Part shown: positions 27,106 to 42,100 of the stretch, one piece after another | How the letters are laid out: each line of letters starts with the position of its first letter | How positions within the stretch are numbered: the stretch's first letter is position 1 | Assembly (NCBI RefSeq): GCF_050948175.1 | Contig: NC_135197.1 | Span: forward strand, 7,644,501-7,708,500 | Origin: Xylocopa sonorina | Lineage: Eukaryota; Arthropoda; Insecta; Hymenoptera; Apidae | DNA: 64,000 nucleotides | Reading direction: 5' to 3' | The notes under the pieces: model-generated | Databases searched by the model: none | Seen by the model: the letters and a program-made list of their open reading frames with translations, nothing else | Told to the model about the DNA's origin: nothing | Position numbers and translations under genes: made by a program

Positions 27106-30100
27106 TGCATTTGGTAATTAAACGAGTCGAGCCCAGGCGGTCTGGGATCTGCGCGCGATAGCCCTCGCTGGTATTTTAATCGTCCTGACATGCAGAGTTA
27201 CGCGCGCGCCCTCGAATTCCAATGCTATCGGACGACAAATGTGCTGTCCCTGGCTCCATTAACTCTACGTGACAATTACTATTTCCCACTAGTTAGTCGG
27301 AATACAATTCCAATCGCTGTTTTTTATTTCAATTTGAACCTTGGAACTAACTCGAAATTAATCGAGGTAAACTCGACAGCCGCCGTTGATCGAAGTCGAG
27401 GTTTCTCTGTAAACGAATGAGTGGTAATCCGAGGAAAGTAACGACAGTCCCGGTATTTCAACCGCGTTAACCGAACGTCGAGATTCCTATCCGAAGAATG
27501 GATTGCACGCGATAGTTCGAAGCAAGTTTCGCAGGCTTTAAAACACCGCTGCGCCTTCCCCAGTTTCTCGCGGGACAATGATCCGGCCGCGTAAAAAGAA
27601 TACCCGAACCTCATTGATTTTCTACGAGCACGCCCCTGCAATAGCGGTACCATTGTTTATACCGTATCTCGGGTAGGTGATTTCAGGGAAGAATCGCGCA
27701 TTGTTTTAGCTAAAGACGGTGAGCAGGGGCGCGTACGGGGCGAGGGGTGGCCGTAAAGGGGATTTGTCGTGTATTGTCTCCCGAACTAGCACGAAACTAG
27801 TCCGTTCGCCGTTGCCTGTTTTCAGCCTGGGCTGCTTTAGTTCCATTAACTGTGCTAATTTGCAAAACGAAACTTTCCATCCCGCGATCTTTATCAAATG
27901 ACGTGTCAGCGTAATAAATGGCTGGGGTTCGCCCGGTAAATTAAAGTATTTACCCTCCGCGTCGCCTCCTTTCCGATACACCGTGGCGAGCTTATCGGCA
28001 AACTCTTATCGACATCGGCGCATCCCCTAAAACTTCTTACGAAGCTGATTACAACCCAGCTAACGGAACGCGAACTTCCTCGAGAAGCCTCAGACGCCAT
28101 TCATGCATGACAAGCACCGAGAAATTTTCAAAACTTCACTACTTGGCTACTGTTACGAGCAGACTTGCCGATCCTCGTGAAAATTCGTATCGTTGCAAAC
28201 AGAGTCGAAAGGAAAACGATCTGAACGGAGAACAAGTTTCTCGTTAAATATCTGTCGATCAAACTAGTCACCAGGCGAATTGTTCGATCAAAAATTGCGC
28301 GAAACGACACAGGGTGAGTCGCATCAGTCGTCGAGTTAAACTACTTTGGCCCCCTGCGTTATTGAATTCTCAAATGAACCAATATTGATCCGCCATTAGC
28401 TCGGTAATAAACGGGACATTGAAAACGTCGAGAGGCCGGGAAAATACGGGAGAGTGTCAGCTTTCAGAAATTACGTCGAACCCCGGCGCGGGTCTCCGCT
28501 AAACGTGGCAAATTTCCCGATCTCTTTCCATCCGGCGCGGTCCGTTCGCCATCGACCGCGGAACGGTAGTAATAATTAGAACTTACGTGGAAACCCGCCG
28601 CGTACAATCCGGCTACTCTCTCCGCGAGTGTAACCCGAGCCGGCGAGAGCGTGGCAGATATATGGAGCTTTCATCGCGCGCAGGGGTGAACGTTTAATTC
28701 AACACAATGGCGGGGTCGGTGCGCCGTGGGTCTGTTGCATTCAACGAGAGAACGAATCGATGCCGCGTTTCGAATCGGGCGTACTTTGAATAAGACCCAG
28801 CCGAGCGAGGGGGGGTACAAAATGATGAGATGATTAATGGAAAACCCGTCATAAAATTCAGCCGCCACCGTTTCTTCTATCTCTCACCCCCTCCCCATCC
28901 CTCTCAATTTCTCCGCGCTGTCTGGATGGCCTGATTCGCACACGCGCTTAGTAAAACGAACGCCTGCGGCTTTTACGAGATGCTTCTTTTTATTTCTTGC
29001 AGGATTTTAATGACGCGCCCTCGAAAAAACGAGAGAGATAGAGAGATAGAGAGAGAAATAGAGAAAGAGAGAGAGAAGATGAAGAGGAAAAAATCGGGTA
29101 ATCCTTTTTACTCGAACGCGATCGAGCAATCCGAATTAAGAGAACCGCGGTCGCGTCCCACAGATTACCATGTATTTGTAACAAACCGCATCGATTTTCT
29201 ACCGAACGAATCTGACAAAGGAGTTCCCGTCGAATGAGATCCTGAATATTGGATAATCTAATCTCGTTGTTGAATATGTAACGCTTCCATTTGTATTTTA
29301 ATATGCGTTTGATCTACGCCCAGAAAAACTGTGAATACGAAATCATCGAATCTCTACAAACGACTTAATCGAACGATTTGCCTCTGCCATTTGTTTGCTG
29401 GAAATGTCGTGAGGGGTAACAAGGATCTAACAACGTTTGAAATGCGAGCTTTCGTCAACGAGACTCCAAGAATCACCAGAAAGCTATCATTTATCTTCGA
29501 GCGGTATCAGAAAGCACGTGACACGTGAAATCGAAAGACCGAAGCTTCTGTACACCGGTGTACGACTGAACGTTCGTTTCCAAAGGAACGCACCGCGTGA
29601 TCGCCACGTGCGAGTTGTATCGCCCTCATCTTTGGCTGGTGAATAACGTTGCTTTGAGTCTCGACATGTGTTGCCGTCCCACGGAAGCGTTTCGCTTTCG
29701 ATAGCCTCCGTCGTTCTGGCAAAGCGAATACGTAAACGGGTGCTTTCACCCCTGCGCGTACACCCCCGCACAGTATATTCAGTTTAAAGAAACTGAAAAG
29801 CCGGACAACCGGGCGAAAAGGTAGCAATTTACGAAAGTAGCCGTTAAAATGGCGCGTGGTTCACAAAAGTCCGTGGCTACGAACTCGAGATCGCTCTGAG
29901 CACAATTCCGTAAAACTAAACGTAATCCGCGATGCTCATTTTGACGCGAACAATTTTGGGCTATACAAAAATCTCTCCAAATTGCACGATTCGCTGTGCG
30001 AAAATTTCCGACGATGCTGAAGCCTACCGATTCGATTTACTCGGACAATTTCGACGGATGAACGGGAAACAAACAAATGGCCGCAGCGAGCAAATGGGGC

Positions 30101-33100
30101 GAAAAGAAGAAGGGATGCCGGGCATTCGAGAAGAAAGAAACGAAAGGAAAGGGCTTGTCGCGAAATTAATATCAGACCTGGCTGGTTCTAAAAAGGTATC
30201 GCGCGATTCTCCTCTTCCAGCTTTAAACACGGATGTAAACGAATCGGGAATCGGTTAAAGCCCTGTTTAAATAAAGATGCGCGCTTTCTGCTAACGGATT
30301 GCTAATTTAAATCTGGATCGACTCCCGTCTAAGTGTAATTAACTGATCGATCTCACCGTGAATTACTCTTCTTAAATCTTATCGCTGTTCTCTTAAATCT
30401 ACGAGCCGTAGGAGAGGAACAGTTCCCTATATAAGCGCACAAATATCCACCATTGATTCATTAAATTTCCATAAATGGTAATCGTATCGCAATTATATCT
30501 CATTGAATTTATCGTCGACGTACGAGCGCAACGCAGAAAATAATTCATTCAACTTTACCCGAACGGGATTCGAAATATCCGCGAAACGCGCAGAATGCAA
30601 CCGGGACGGAAACGCGCTTACTTAGCTGATACACCGCGATAACATCAGCAAATCCAAATTAACGTGGCACGTGATTCGCTTTGCCGCGTTAAGTGTTAAA
30701 CTAATTGCGCGGAACACGCCACTGTCTACACCGTGTGGGAACGGCCGAATTTTGTTTGCGGTAATATCAACGCCAACGGGAAGATTGAAGGAGCGCTACC
30801 CGTTTCCAGTAGAATAGGGACAGGATCGAAATTGGAGCGAGCGCAGACGTTGTAAAGGAGTACGATCCGCGGATTCGTGATACGTCAATAGCGACGTTCT
30901 AATTTCCACCAGCTGGTAATTTAATCAACACCCGGCCTCTCTCAAACGGCCGGTCTCTAGTCAGTCATCGAATAAATTAATTTCAAGTTATTACAGGCGG
31001 CACGTGAATAATCTATCAACCTAGAATCCCGGTTAATAACGCACCCGTCGGCGTCGATGATTAAACGAGGCGATACCGCGGGGTGGGCCCACCCCTTCGC
31101 GATTTTACAACGCGAGTTCCTCCGTACGAAATTTTCAAACGCGATCGATCGCCCGTAAATATTTTATTTGGCTATTTAGCGACACGGCCAGCATTGAAAT
31201 TCCAAACGGGGAGCACCCGTGGCACGCGGCCTGAACCCAGCCACCGCCTATCGGTAATTAGAAGCTCCATTTCGATCAATTAATCGTGAACAATTAACCG
31301 TTACAAATATTAGTCGTACCCCCATCGTCTATCGTACACGCGCGCTGGGACCAAGCGTCGATTTAAAATTCAACGAATGCAATAAAAATTTTGCCAGTTT
31401 CGCGTACGAGTCCCATCGGTATGATTGAAACAAAAAAAAAAAAAAAAACGACAGCGAGCCCTCGATTTTCTGTTGCTGCGTGGATGTATCGAGTATCGAA
31501 ATCGCTGGTGAAGCTCTACCATTGTCTTCCAAGTCAGCGGCCATTCGAACGATCGACGGTCGGCTGTGCATACGAATTGTCGAATATGAGACCGCGCGTC
31601 TATTCAGCCGCCCCGATATGCAGAGAGTCATGAAAGCCTCGTGAAAGCGGAGATAAAACGAGCAGGAGGTCCGCGTCTTATTCAAGTCCGCCTACTAGAC
31701 CGAATTAAACCGATAAGATTAGGTCCATTGAAAGTCACGTATTCGTTTTTTGTATCCCCTGCTCTCGCGGCCGTTTCGATTATCCCGGTTATGAATTAAA
31801 TCGTATCTCGAAAATGCAACATTAATATGCGCGTGCACTTCGCCCGAGAGAGGGAGGGAGATGAGGATTATCGGGCAGAAGCTATCGTATTTATAATTTC
31901 TATCTTTATATGCAGGGTTAAAGCATTCCCTTTTTCCCCCCCTTATTATCCATTATTCTCTGATTCTTCTCTCGATTCCTGATCAATTAACAAATACACG
32001 TAACGGTGAACAAATTTCCGAGAATCACTCGAGGTGAAACGTAACCGTCTCCAAACGTGGAAAAACCGAACGGAGATGTGCTCGAAATGCCGGGGCCACG
32101 AGGTGCCGGCGAAATCGCAGGACCCGGTAAACACGAGCCCTCGTTACGATTTTACCCCGCTGAAAGTAAAACAAAACGCCGTCTACCGTCGTTATACTTA
32201 CATGGGATATTTCATAACAAAGCCATGCGACTCCACGAGAGACGCGGCAGGGACACGTACGCACGCAGTCCACACACTTGCTCTCACCCACCACAGAAAA
32301 AGGAACGAAGGTGGAGAAAAAAAAGAGAAGAGGTAACGACGATGGACCGGAAGAGCTTAGGCGTATCTAACGAGTACCACGACACGACCAGACGTTCCCG
32401 CGGGGGAAACGACCCTTTTACGCGCGTGAAACGGGACCAGACGCCGGCCAGTTACCTTCGAGGTACCCGCACCGTGGCGAGTCTCTCGATCTGGTCAACG
32501 AGAACGCGATCGACTATCCGCGGGAACTTGCTCGAGGCGAGGAAGACGGAAACTCGATGTTTTTGGTGGACGTGTCGTTATCCCTTGGCCGTCCGGGGTC
32601 GTACTGTGTTTTACCCCGTCGCCCCTTTCTTCGCGAACCCGGCTGCACGAGAACGTCCCGAGCGCAAGCGCCGTTTCCACGCGCCAGCGAAAACCTCGTC
32701 GACCCTCCACGGGGGTTGCACCCGCGGTCAATGTCACCCGACATCCCTGACTCCGGCTCCTGACACGAAGATATAGCCACTTTGGAGCCAGAGACGGTCC
32801 AAATCGGCCCATTTTCGACACCTATCCCATAACAATTCGGAAAACGCCCGGTAGATCCACTCAGCTCGAGAGATTCGACGAGTCCTACCTGTGAACGATA
32901 CCAAAGAGCTCGCAAACCGTTCGGATGCTTCGATCCGTTGGACGTTTATAGCTGAACGTGGTATTTATAACTCTCTATACCGTTAATCAACACTGAGAAA
33001 TTAACTTCAAGTTACTTTCACCCCTGACAGACGAATAAAATTTTTATTACAAGGGTGAGGCACGTTCGCGGTAAAAAGAAACGAGTGACTCTTAATATGT

Positions 33101-36100
33101 CTGAGGAGTTTAGGTAGATTGGAAGAGATACAATCTGTTTGGAAGTTTACACGACTTCGATTGAACAAACAGTAGAAGGGCGCACGTTACCCGAAAGTGT
33201 GTTCGATAAAACTTGAACGATAAAATCCACATGGACCATTTCGCTGAAAGTATACTTCACCGCAAAATCTCAGACTGGGATCAATGCGCTACAAGTGTCC
33301 TCAAGTATACTTCTATTCCACCGCAAGTACAATAAGAGTCTTCGAGTGCCCCAGCGAATCAATAATATTCCAAGTTTCTCCTTTTTTTTCTCTTCTCCTT
33401 CTTCTTTCCAATCCGTAACAAGTTTCCCAGTGAACGCAACTTTTAACTCCCCACGAAATACCACCCCCCTTTTCTCTTAACAACTTCGTTCCGCGTTATC
33501 TGAAATTCATTGGTCTCGCTCAACGGTATTGGAAATGTTTATTGCACGACTCGAATACCAAACACGTTATCGTTCATACATCCTCCACAGATTCAGCCGC
33601 AATCGTAATCGTTTCAATCACAATGCAACAGCGATTATCCATCTGCTAATTACAATGACGGAATTCAACTCCTTCCTACTTCGTAATCAATATCGTCCCG
33701 ATCATTTTTCTTCGACTCCCATAAATTATTCAATCGTTTAATTTGCCTGAATACCGAAGAACGCGGGCGGGACAGTGGTCCAGGTATCATAAATCTCGCG
33801 TAACACGAATTAATGATCGAGGTGCCCAGCCGTTTTAACGCGGGACAGGTGAAACAACTAACGTAACTAACCGGTCGCCGTTGTTCAGAACGTTATTTCA
33901 GAACGTTAATTACCGCATTTAATATCAACGGCTTGAAGTTGAAGTAATTAATTCCATCCTCGGAACAGACTATTAGACATTAATTCGCCGGACCGTGGGC
34001 GAACTCAATTTGCGGAGCGCATCTACCGGAAATGATCCCAGTCGGAACGAAGTGCTTTCGGTCGATTAACGGGATCGACATCGCCTGGCATTTCTCATTC
34101 GTTTTAAACTCTGGTGACAACGCAACGCCGTTTATGCATGCAATATACATGAATTATAAACCGCCGTGTCCCATGCTCCCGGCGAACCGCTATCCAATCC
34201 TATTGAAGTTCGTAATCGAGAGACCCTCTGCCATTGACACGATCAAGCTCGAGTAACGGGGGATGGAGAACACAATGGTTGAACACATTTTCACGGAAAA
34301 AAAAGAAATCTGAACTTTTAATTGGTACCAGTATCGAGGATGAAGCGTATTAATCTTCCATTGAGGGTAGTTTGATCAACCCAACTGTGATACGTAATTC
34401 ACTGTTCGAAGATATCGAACCCTCTTTCAATAATTCTACATACTACTGGCTTGTATCCTCCCTTTTTCTATCCTTTCATTTCCTTTCTGTTTTTTTTTCT
34501 TTTTTTTTCACAACGTGGGGAAATGGTTGAATTTGTATCGAACAATGACCAATACCTATTCTGTTGCATCAACCATGCACGAGTGACCCACTTTGCACGA
34601 TCCTTGATGAGAGATTCGATTTCATCCCTCTGTCGAAGCTGTCTTCGTAACGGAGACACCAACTATTTTTTCACGATCAATATTTGTGAAAGAGTACTGC
34701 GCGCACACACGCGAAAAATACTCATTTTTATTCTCTTCTATTGTTGAGAATATTCTTCGACTCTTTTTCCTATCCGTTTTTGTTCGACATAATAACATCT
34801 TTTTAAAATACTGCGATCACTTCCTAAAAGTCCACTGCACCTCAAGGTGATGAAGAAGGCAAAGTACAAAAAATAATATAGGGAGGCTTTCTTCTGATGG
34901 AGAAAAGCTCTTTTCTATCATGGCACGGACGACAGCCAACGAGACATCAGAATCCAAACAATTCTCGGTTCTACTGAAACCTTTTTCGTTTGGAAATCAA
35001 CGAGAATAGAGTATTGGTGGGATGAATTAAAAAACTGCAATATTTTCCTTAAGGATATCATTCTTGCCATAGGACGACAAATTTAAAGAAAAAAAAATTG
35101 TACACCTTCGATCACGACCGGTTTCGCGATACATCTCCTCCGATTTTACAGAAGAGAAATCGGCAGCGTAGAAAAATGATTCAGGAAAATATTACCACCG
35201 CCACTGTCCGCTTTTTATCGTCGTCGATAATTCCGCGAGAAATGATCGCCGTATTTCACAGGCTACGCTGTAAAAACCTGCTGCCTGATGGAATAGCGAA
35301 GGGAAGGATGGAGGGAGAAAGATAAAACTCGCGATACTGCCTTCTAGAGCTGCGCGGAAATGCTCCCGCCTGGCCCCGAAGCGTTCCAAAGTCTCTCTCT
35401 CTCTCTCTCTCTCTCCCTCTGTCCTTTTTGTTAAGGCTTCTGTTTCACGGGTTGGCGATAACACGATTTTTCTCGGATTTCCACGGATTTCGCGAGTGAG
35501 AAGGACGAAGAGGGGCGACGACACGCGGCCACGGGTAGAAGGCTGCAAGATGCAGAGAGGCAAGCGAAGGGCCAGGGGGTGGCACGTGGAAAGGCGCCAA
35601 CAACGGGGTGCGCACGATTTACGAGGTGTCCCCGGGGAACGCACTGATTTCAAATGTTTCCAACGTCTCACCTTTACCTTGCCAACCCTCTATGATCGTG
35701 CCAATATCGAGAATGATCCTTGAGCCAAGAATGTATCGCGTTATGAGCGCAAGTATGGCGCGCCTTGTGCGAACAATTGCAAAACATACGAAACGGTATA
35801 GAAATTTGCGTGAGAATATTTTATTTAAAGCCATGAACACGAGTCGCTCGTAGCAAGCTTCTTCGAAAACATTCTACCTCTCCCTCGAAGATTATCGATT
35901 CGTGACAAAGGGTGAACTTTTCCGATCGATTCGAATCACAAACGCCGCTCATAAGTCGAGCACCTTCGTCGAGATAAATTCACGCGGCACACCTGCCACC
36001 ATTCGTGGCACCCTCGCGCGCATTTATACCGGGCAAGTAGCGGACGAGAAACGTAGAGGAGTAAAAGCGACGTAGCAAGGGGTTCAAGGGGAGCACGTCA

Positions 36101-39100
36101 ACGCGAGCCGGGGATTTTTCAATATCCTATTCTCTGGTTCCTCGTAAGTGCAGAAACCAGCAACCCTGCACGCGATGTCGTTCTCCAAATACGTCTCGAA
36201 AGTAAACCAACTTCCTCTTCCTTCCTCGATTCGTATTTCGTTTATCAATTTTTCTCGAAGGGATCGAGTCAATCCGTTGAGGAAATTTTTATCGGCAAAC
36301 ACACGAATGGACAACGACGAAAACGACCGACGATCGAACGAGAAATTATAGCCATCCATTAAAATTCTCGATTTGCGGGCTGGATTGCATTTAGGGTGGA
36401 CCACCGCCGCCATCGATATCGACGAATGGCTTTCGACCATGCGGATAAAACGAACCTCAATCTCGCGCGATCTATTTCCGGGTTCCTCGCGACCGAGGTA
36501 AAGTAAATAGGCAATCAAAACTACTTTTTTCAATAGCCCATTCCAGCCGTGAAGGACATGCCACGACATGGGACAATACAATTGGGACTTGAGAATGATT
36601 TTCAAGCCCTATTCCATCAAATGAAAGGAAAAATCGGTACGAGCGGATTTAATTAAATCCCTCCTGTAATTCGCGAACGCTTACAAAGCGCAGATTAAAT
36701 CACAAGCCTTATAAATCATTCCCCTGGCTGCGATATCGGACAGCACTCGGACCCAAAAATTCCTGCGACGCGAATGAAATATGCCCGTGGCAACGGTGCG
36801 AGGATTTTCCAAACTGATTCCACTGGCTCGCCGTTAATATGAAATTCTCTCCATAAATGTTCCAATAATCCACCGTCGCGATGCTTACCGGCAACGCCGC
36901 AAGACAGATTATACAAACCCGACCTCTCGTTACGCTTGTGTTGGGATCCACGGAACTGGCTCCGCGCTCACGCCATTTCCCATTAATCTTGTCCATTGTT
37001 CCCTGCGTGCGAAACTCTGGATTCTGGAACGGCCGCGTATTATTCCACCCTTGGCGGACGTACTCGCCTCGCCTCTGCTTGCACAATCGCGCGAACTTCT
37101 GCCGGGAGGGCGTCGCGGGTTGCGACGACCACGGGACCGTCCTCCAAAAAATAGAATGAACTGCCGCGTGCCGGTGCTTTCCACGACTTCGCCACGAGAA
37201 TAATAACCTCGTGCCGTTAGTTTTCGTACACCTGTGCGTTGATCTCGAAACAGTCATCCTGCTTACAGGCGAGACTGAACAGGAAGAGGAGCAAAGTTCG
37301 CGACAATCTTGCCGAGTAATTAACGTGCTTCCAGAGAGAAGTTCAGCCTGATTTCCGCCACAGACAAGTATTCTAATTCCATGGAGCAACCGCCCTACCT
37401 GTTCGATGACGAAACAGCCGCCAGCTAGGGCAACCGACGAACCGCAGTCTCGTGCGAAAGCGGTCGCGTGCAAGTCAAATCAAAGTTTCCCTCTAACCTG
37501 ATGCTACTACCCTCTTCGGGAAATATCCTTTTCCATCCTCATCCCCCGCGCGGAACTTGCCTCGCAGGAAGTTCGCTCAACGGACACCAACGTGGCGAAT
37601 TAATCGCGTCGTCGGTTACGGAGACGAAACGAAACTATGCGCTCGAAGACGATCGAAAGGAAATAAGTTTCGAGGACAGATTCGGCGATCGTGACTCTTG
37701 GCGGACATTAACGAATCTATACGATTGGAACTCGAAACAGATCGAAACGACGAGGCGAGTTCTAATTACTCACCGTCACGCCAGATCGACATTATCGCCC
37801 GTCTGAAACCATAACGAGCAATAAGAACGCCTGACGAGCGTCAGAGAGGACTACTCCTTCGTTCTGAGGTTAGCGTTGCAACGTTATTGAACTTCTGCGA
37901 CGACCTGACTCGATAGCCATCGCGGGATGTCTTCCTCGGAGAAACGAAGGGCAGCGTTACGTCCTTTTAACGTCGCTATGAAAAAGTCGTCGTTCGCGTA
38001 ACGATGTCGACGCTATCAGAGTAGACCCCCTCCGGCTGAAGGAACCCGTGGAAACGGTTGCACGGGACCATTTTAAGATGCGAGTATACCTGCCGTCAGT
38101 CTTACAAACTCGCGTAAAACTATTATCGTCGAAAGTCTACAAGGGACCAGTAAAAAATTACCGTCGAAATCGTAAAACGAATATATTCCCAACGTGAGGG
38201 ATTCTCCGAGAGGTACGCGAACGGTACGACAACGTACGAAAACAGGAAGGGCGGTAAAACGAAGGCGTACATGCCACGAATTACTTCACGGACAAACCAA
38301 GCCCCCCGAGCAAGTTTAGCAAGAACCTCGCGAATCCTAACGTCGGAGTAACGACGCGAGGATGTATCGAGGTTTGTTAGGACGGTACGTATTGCACTTC
38401 TATCGTGGCCCGGCAGTGAAAACAGTAATCAAACTTTGGTTCGCGGAGGCAAAGCCACCCCAAGCCGGAGGTCGGCGCGCGTTTAAGGGGGTTCTTCCCT
38501 TCGCATCAGTAACTTCTGCTTAGCCCGTCCTCCCGCGCCTACCCCGGATACACCCGTGCTCGCGATGCTCTACGAGCACCGCGTGTACAACACCACGTAC
38601 GCGCGTGTACGGCAATTTGTTCGAGTACGTACACAGAGACAACATCGTCAACTTGATGTCCGGCTCGCATACCAGTTACCACCGCGGTAAAACTTTCCCG
38701 TACAACAACAGGAGATACACGTGTTAAGAACAAATGCGTGAAATACACCGTGGCGTTAATTCGCTGTCGGAGAGTCCGCTTCCCCGATGATATTTCAGCC
38801 TGGCTGTCTAAATACCTCGTAATTAAATTACCCCCGATACTTGCGCGGCTTAACGTAACCCCAACTGCTGGAAGGAATAAAATTCCTGAACTGCGACGAG
38901 CCGTGGCGCGTCCTTAGAGTGATCCGAAAATAATGACTCATCTCGGTCGTGAACAAATAAAGCTGACCCCATCATCGACACACTAGCGACGTACCACTTT
39001 GCGCTAGTTAGAGACAACACTTGGGACCCTCCGATTATTCCAGCCTACAGAAGGCAAACATATATATATATCTCACGGACACGCTGGATAGGTTACAATC

Positions 39101-42100
39101 GGTCACCGGATAAATTGGAAGGGTGCATCCGTTCTGTTTGCAGAAAACGAAGGAAAACGGAACCGGGGGTCGAACGAAATCCAAGTTCCGCGAAGTTCGA
39201 GTCGGCTCTGGGGCTGACCCCGGTAACAGCCCTTACGGAGATGGCACAGGGCTAGCATTAGTAAGCCAGCCTGCTTCCTATAGCACGACCACTAACTGCT
39301 ACCCGGTCTTAATGGACCGTTTTACCCCGACCAACCGAACGACCCACCACCGTCAGATTACAAGCCTGACCGCCGTGGCTACACTCGCTTAAACCACCCC
39401 TAACTCTGTCCGTGTGGCTCCTGTCGCCCCCCTCAAACCCTGTCCCTCTCTGCTCCTCTTGACCGTGGAACAGGCTGATTGTCGGTACAGTAATGAACGC
39501 GGCTTAGACGGCTTCGACGAGGAGGCGAAACCGGAGACCGGACCAGCCTCTCTTCTTCGACGTGTCGCCACTAATTGTTACGGTTCGCCCTCTCACGGAT
39601 CTCTGCAACGATGCAATCGCCGCTCCTATCTGGTTGCGCTAAGTCTGCCTCGAAGATACTCCCATCCGAGGACAACAATCTTCGTTCGAGGCTCGCAATT
39701 TCGCACCTTGTCCACTTCGACAACCGAAGATCGAGTCGGTTGACGTCCAATAGAGGGGAAGTTGGCGGAGGTACCACTGTTTTCGAACAAACGAGAAACA
39801 TCGACCGTACCGGTTCGTGTCGGGTTAGGTTTTTTGCGAAGAGTAAATGATGCCGTATTGGTACTAAAATTTCGAGGTAAATATTAGTTGGATATAATTT
39901 TAATTGAACGAATTACGAATTGTATTAATGTAGATAGAGAGGAGAAGTTGGATAATGCGAGAGACGCGTATAAATTGTTCCTGGTAACCTTAGTCTACTG
40001 TCATACGTTAATGAGTAAAATATACCGCGCGTTCGTTCTTAATCCCGCGCGCGAAATCAGGATCATTGTCCGTGGCAAACAGAACGATGGAGGCATTTAA
40101 AATCGTGGAAGCATTATTATCGTTGACGTTACGTTAATGAGGGGATCCTGTCCATTGTCCGTGAAGCACCTGACGATTCACTAATGAATTGCAAGACTAA
40201 GAGAGGGTGAAAGAATAGCTATGGTAGAGGTTTCAGTGTGGCGGGATGAATGAACGAGTAAGCGTCGGTAACTCTATAGATTCGAGCGAAACCTCTTCGC
40301 TTCGTCGCGAGAGTGGTTTTCCAAAATGGAAAAAAATAAGGGCACGAAGTGAAAATTTCTACCATGAAATCGGAAAATAAAATCCCGTCGAAAGGGTGAA
40401 CCCAGCCTGGGAATTGGTCGTCGAGGCAATCGCGTTTCCATAATTCTGTTTGAGAAATATCATAAGCAACGACCGCTAGATAATTCGCGTCACGAACCTG
40501 TCGCGTTAAAAGAAATTTGAAGTTTCAGTAAATGAAGGAAAGCACGGAGGTAACGATCCTTCCGTATTGCTGGCTGACTGTATGCAAAACGTTCTTCGAG
40601 CGCTACCCGAATCCGTACGCGTCTCACGTCTTGACAGAGGACACGGTGCATCGAGAAATTAAAGACGGCAAACTGTTCAACAAGAGAATATTCCTGAAGA
40701 CCGTTTCCACCGCTCTGCCTGATTTATTCAAGAAGCTTGTGAAGAAACCTCAGGTATCCCACTTCAGATTCCACTCGTGTCCTCGAGTGCGCGACTCCAA
40801 CGCTCGACGGTTGGTTGGAACGGAACCCTTTTTCAATTTGGGGGGACGAATTAACAGGTACTGATACTCGAGGAGGTTATCGTCGACCTGTACGCGAAGC
40901 GTTTGATCTCGTTAACGAGGAACCTCGAGCACAAGAAGCTGGTGGTCGCCTCGGAAACGACGGAGTACATACCCAGCTACTTCGATCCGAATAAAACTGT
41001 GATGACGCGGCGTACGACCATTCGATCACCTCTGAAAGGTCTCACGGGCCGACTGGTCGAAAGGGTTTGTCACGTCCGCGCGATCACGAACGCCAGGAGG
41101 GCTGTACAGGTGTGAAACGCGAAATATCGAATCCGATTACCGACCAAGTCGTTGGAGCAATCGCTACTGTTCACACTGATGTGATAACACGATAATTCTA
41201 GGGATTCCTGTACATTCTTGCTCGTGACAATGGAAGAGCCAGGCGAGGTCGAGACGTCGCTTTCGGTTAATTTCGTGATATGGCTCTACGTAATTTACGG
41301 TATACTACAATTGTTGGTTTTTTTGTTCGATTATTTTTTATGGACGATTAAATTTCAAGTCAATTCCGATTTATTGTATCAGGATATGTTTGTGAATTAA
41401 ATAGTATTTTTGTATGTAAAGGAATAATAGCTCTTGGAAAATTGTTTACTATTTTTTCGTACGACTGAGAGATAAGAAAATAATCTGAAATCGATTGGAG
41501 CTGGCGTGCATTCGTTGCGAAAGTGAAGTTGCTTGTCCAAGAGTCGAGCCGAATATATCCAGCGGGCGGAATGGAAGCGGATATACGAGAAACGCGAACG
41601 AGACCAGCGTGTCCCAATCGGTTAACGTTGAAAGAATCTATGCACTTGATCCCATCCTAGACAAGAAATTGTATTTTTACGTTCCGTCGAATCATATTCC
41701 CTTTGAGACCGGCCGATACGAGTCGCGAGTCGAGCAGAGATCTGTTTATCGAAACAGTAAAGAAATCCATCAAAAATTCCTTCCGCGCGAGCTGTTCCAT
41801 AAAAATGTTTACATGTACGCGAGGGGAAAGGGCGGGCACGCGGCGAGGTTAATGCAAAATTAACATTGAAAAGAAGCCACGGAACGGGAATTTAAATAAC
41901 AATTTCGCATTAACCTTTAATACAAAATCTCATTCCCGGTAATGCGCGGTCACCACCGAGTAACATATTTCAGCGTCCAACGCAGCCCCAAAAAACCATT
42001 ATTTCACTCATCCGTCCACCCCTCGTCATTCGTTCTCTACAACCTATGTACCACGGTTGGTGTTGTGTAGACCACCGCTGTCCTATATTACGCACCACCC

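Larger units (their letters stand above)
3850..40531. other. Dystrophin intron 32, distal part
   Basis: About 36.7 kb of CpG-rich, single-copy-looking sequence. Open frames up to 288 codons occur (7228-8094 minus, 36709-37473 minus), but they overlap open frames on other strands and match nothing I recognise. Simple repeats are listed separately. Drosophila dystrophin introns host promoters of short isoforms, so alternative first exons may be hidden here; I could not identify any. Confidence 0.6.

Noticed and set aside
32057..32776. Plus-strand open frame of 239 codons
   Set aside because: Arg/Thr/Pro-rich with CpG-driven composition and overlapping frames on both strands; no homology recognised.
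36084..36605. Minus-strand open frame of 173 codons
   Set aside because: A length expected about once by chance in this much GC-balanced DNA, and no recognisable similarity.
36709..37473. Minus-strand open frame of 254 codons
   Set aside because: Overlapped by open frames in other phases and on the plus strand; no domain or plausible splice model.
41218..41400. Membrane-like open frame overlapping PRELI-like exon 3
   Set aside because: Out of frame with the supported exon; the hydrophobic run is translated from the T-rich 3' UTR.
41495..41863. Plus-strand open frame after the PRELI-like stop codon
   Set aside because: Lies beyond probable ATTAAA signals, starts without a good context, and shows no similarity.
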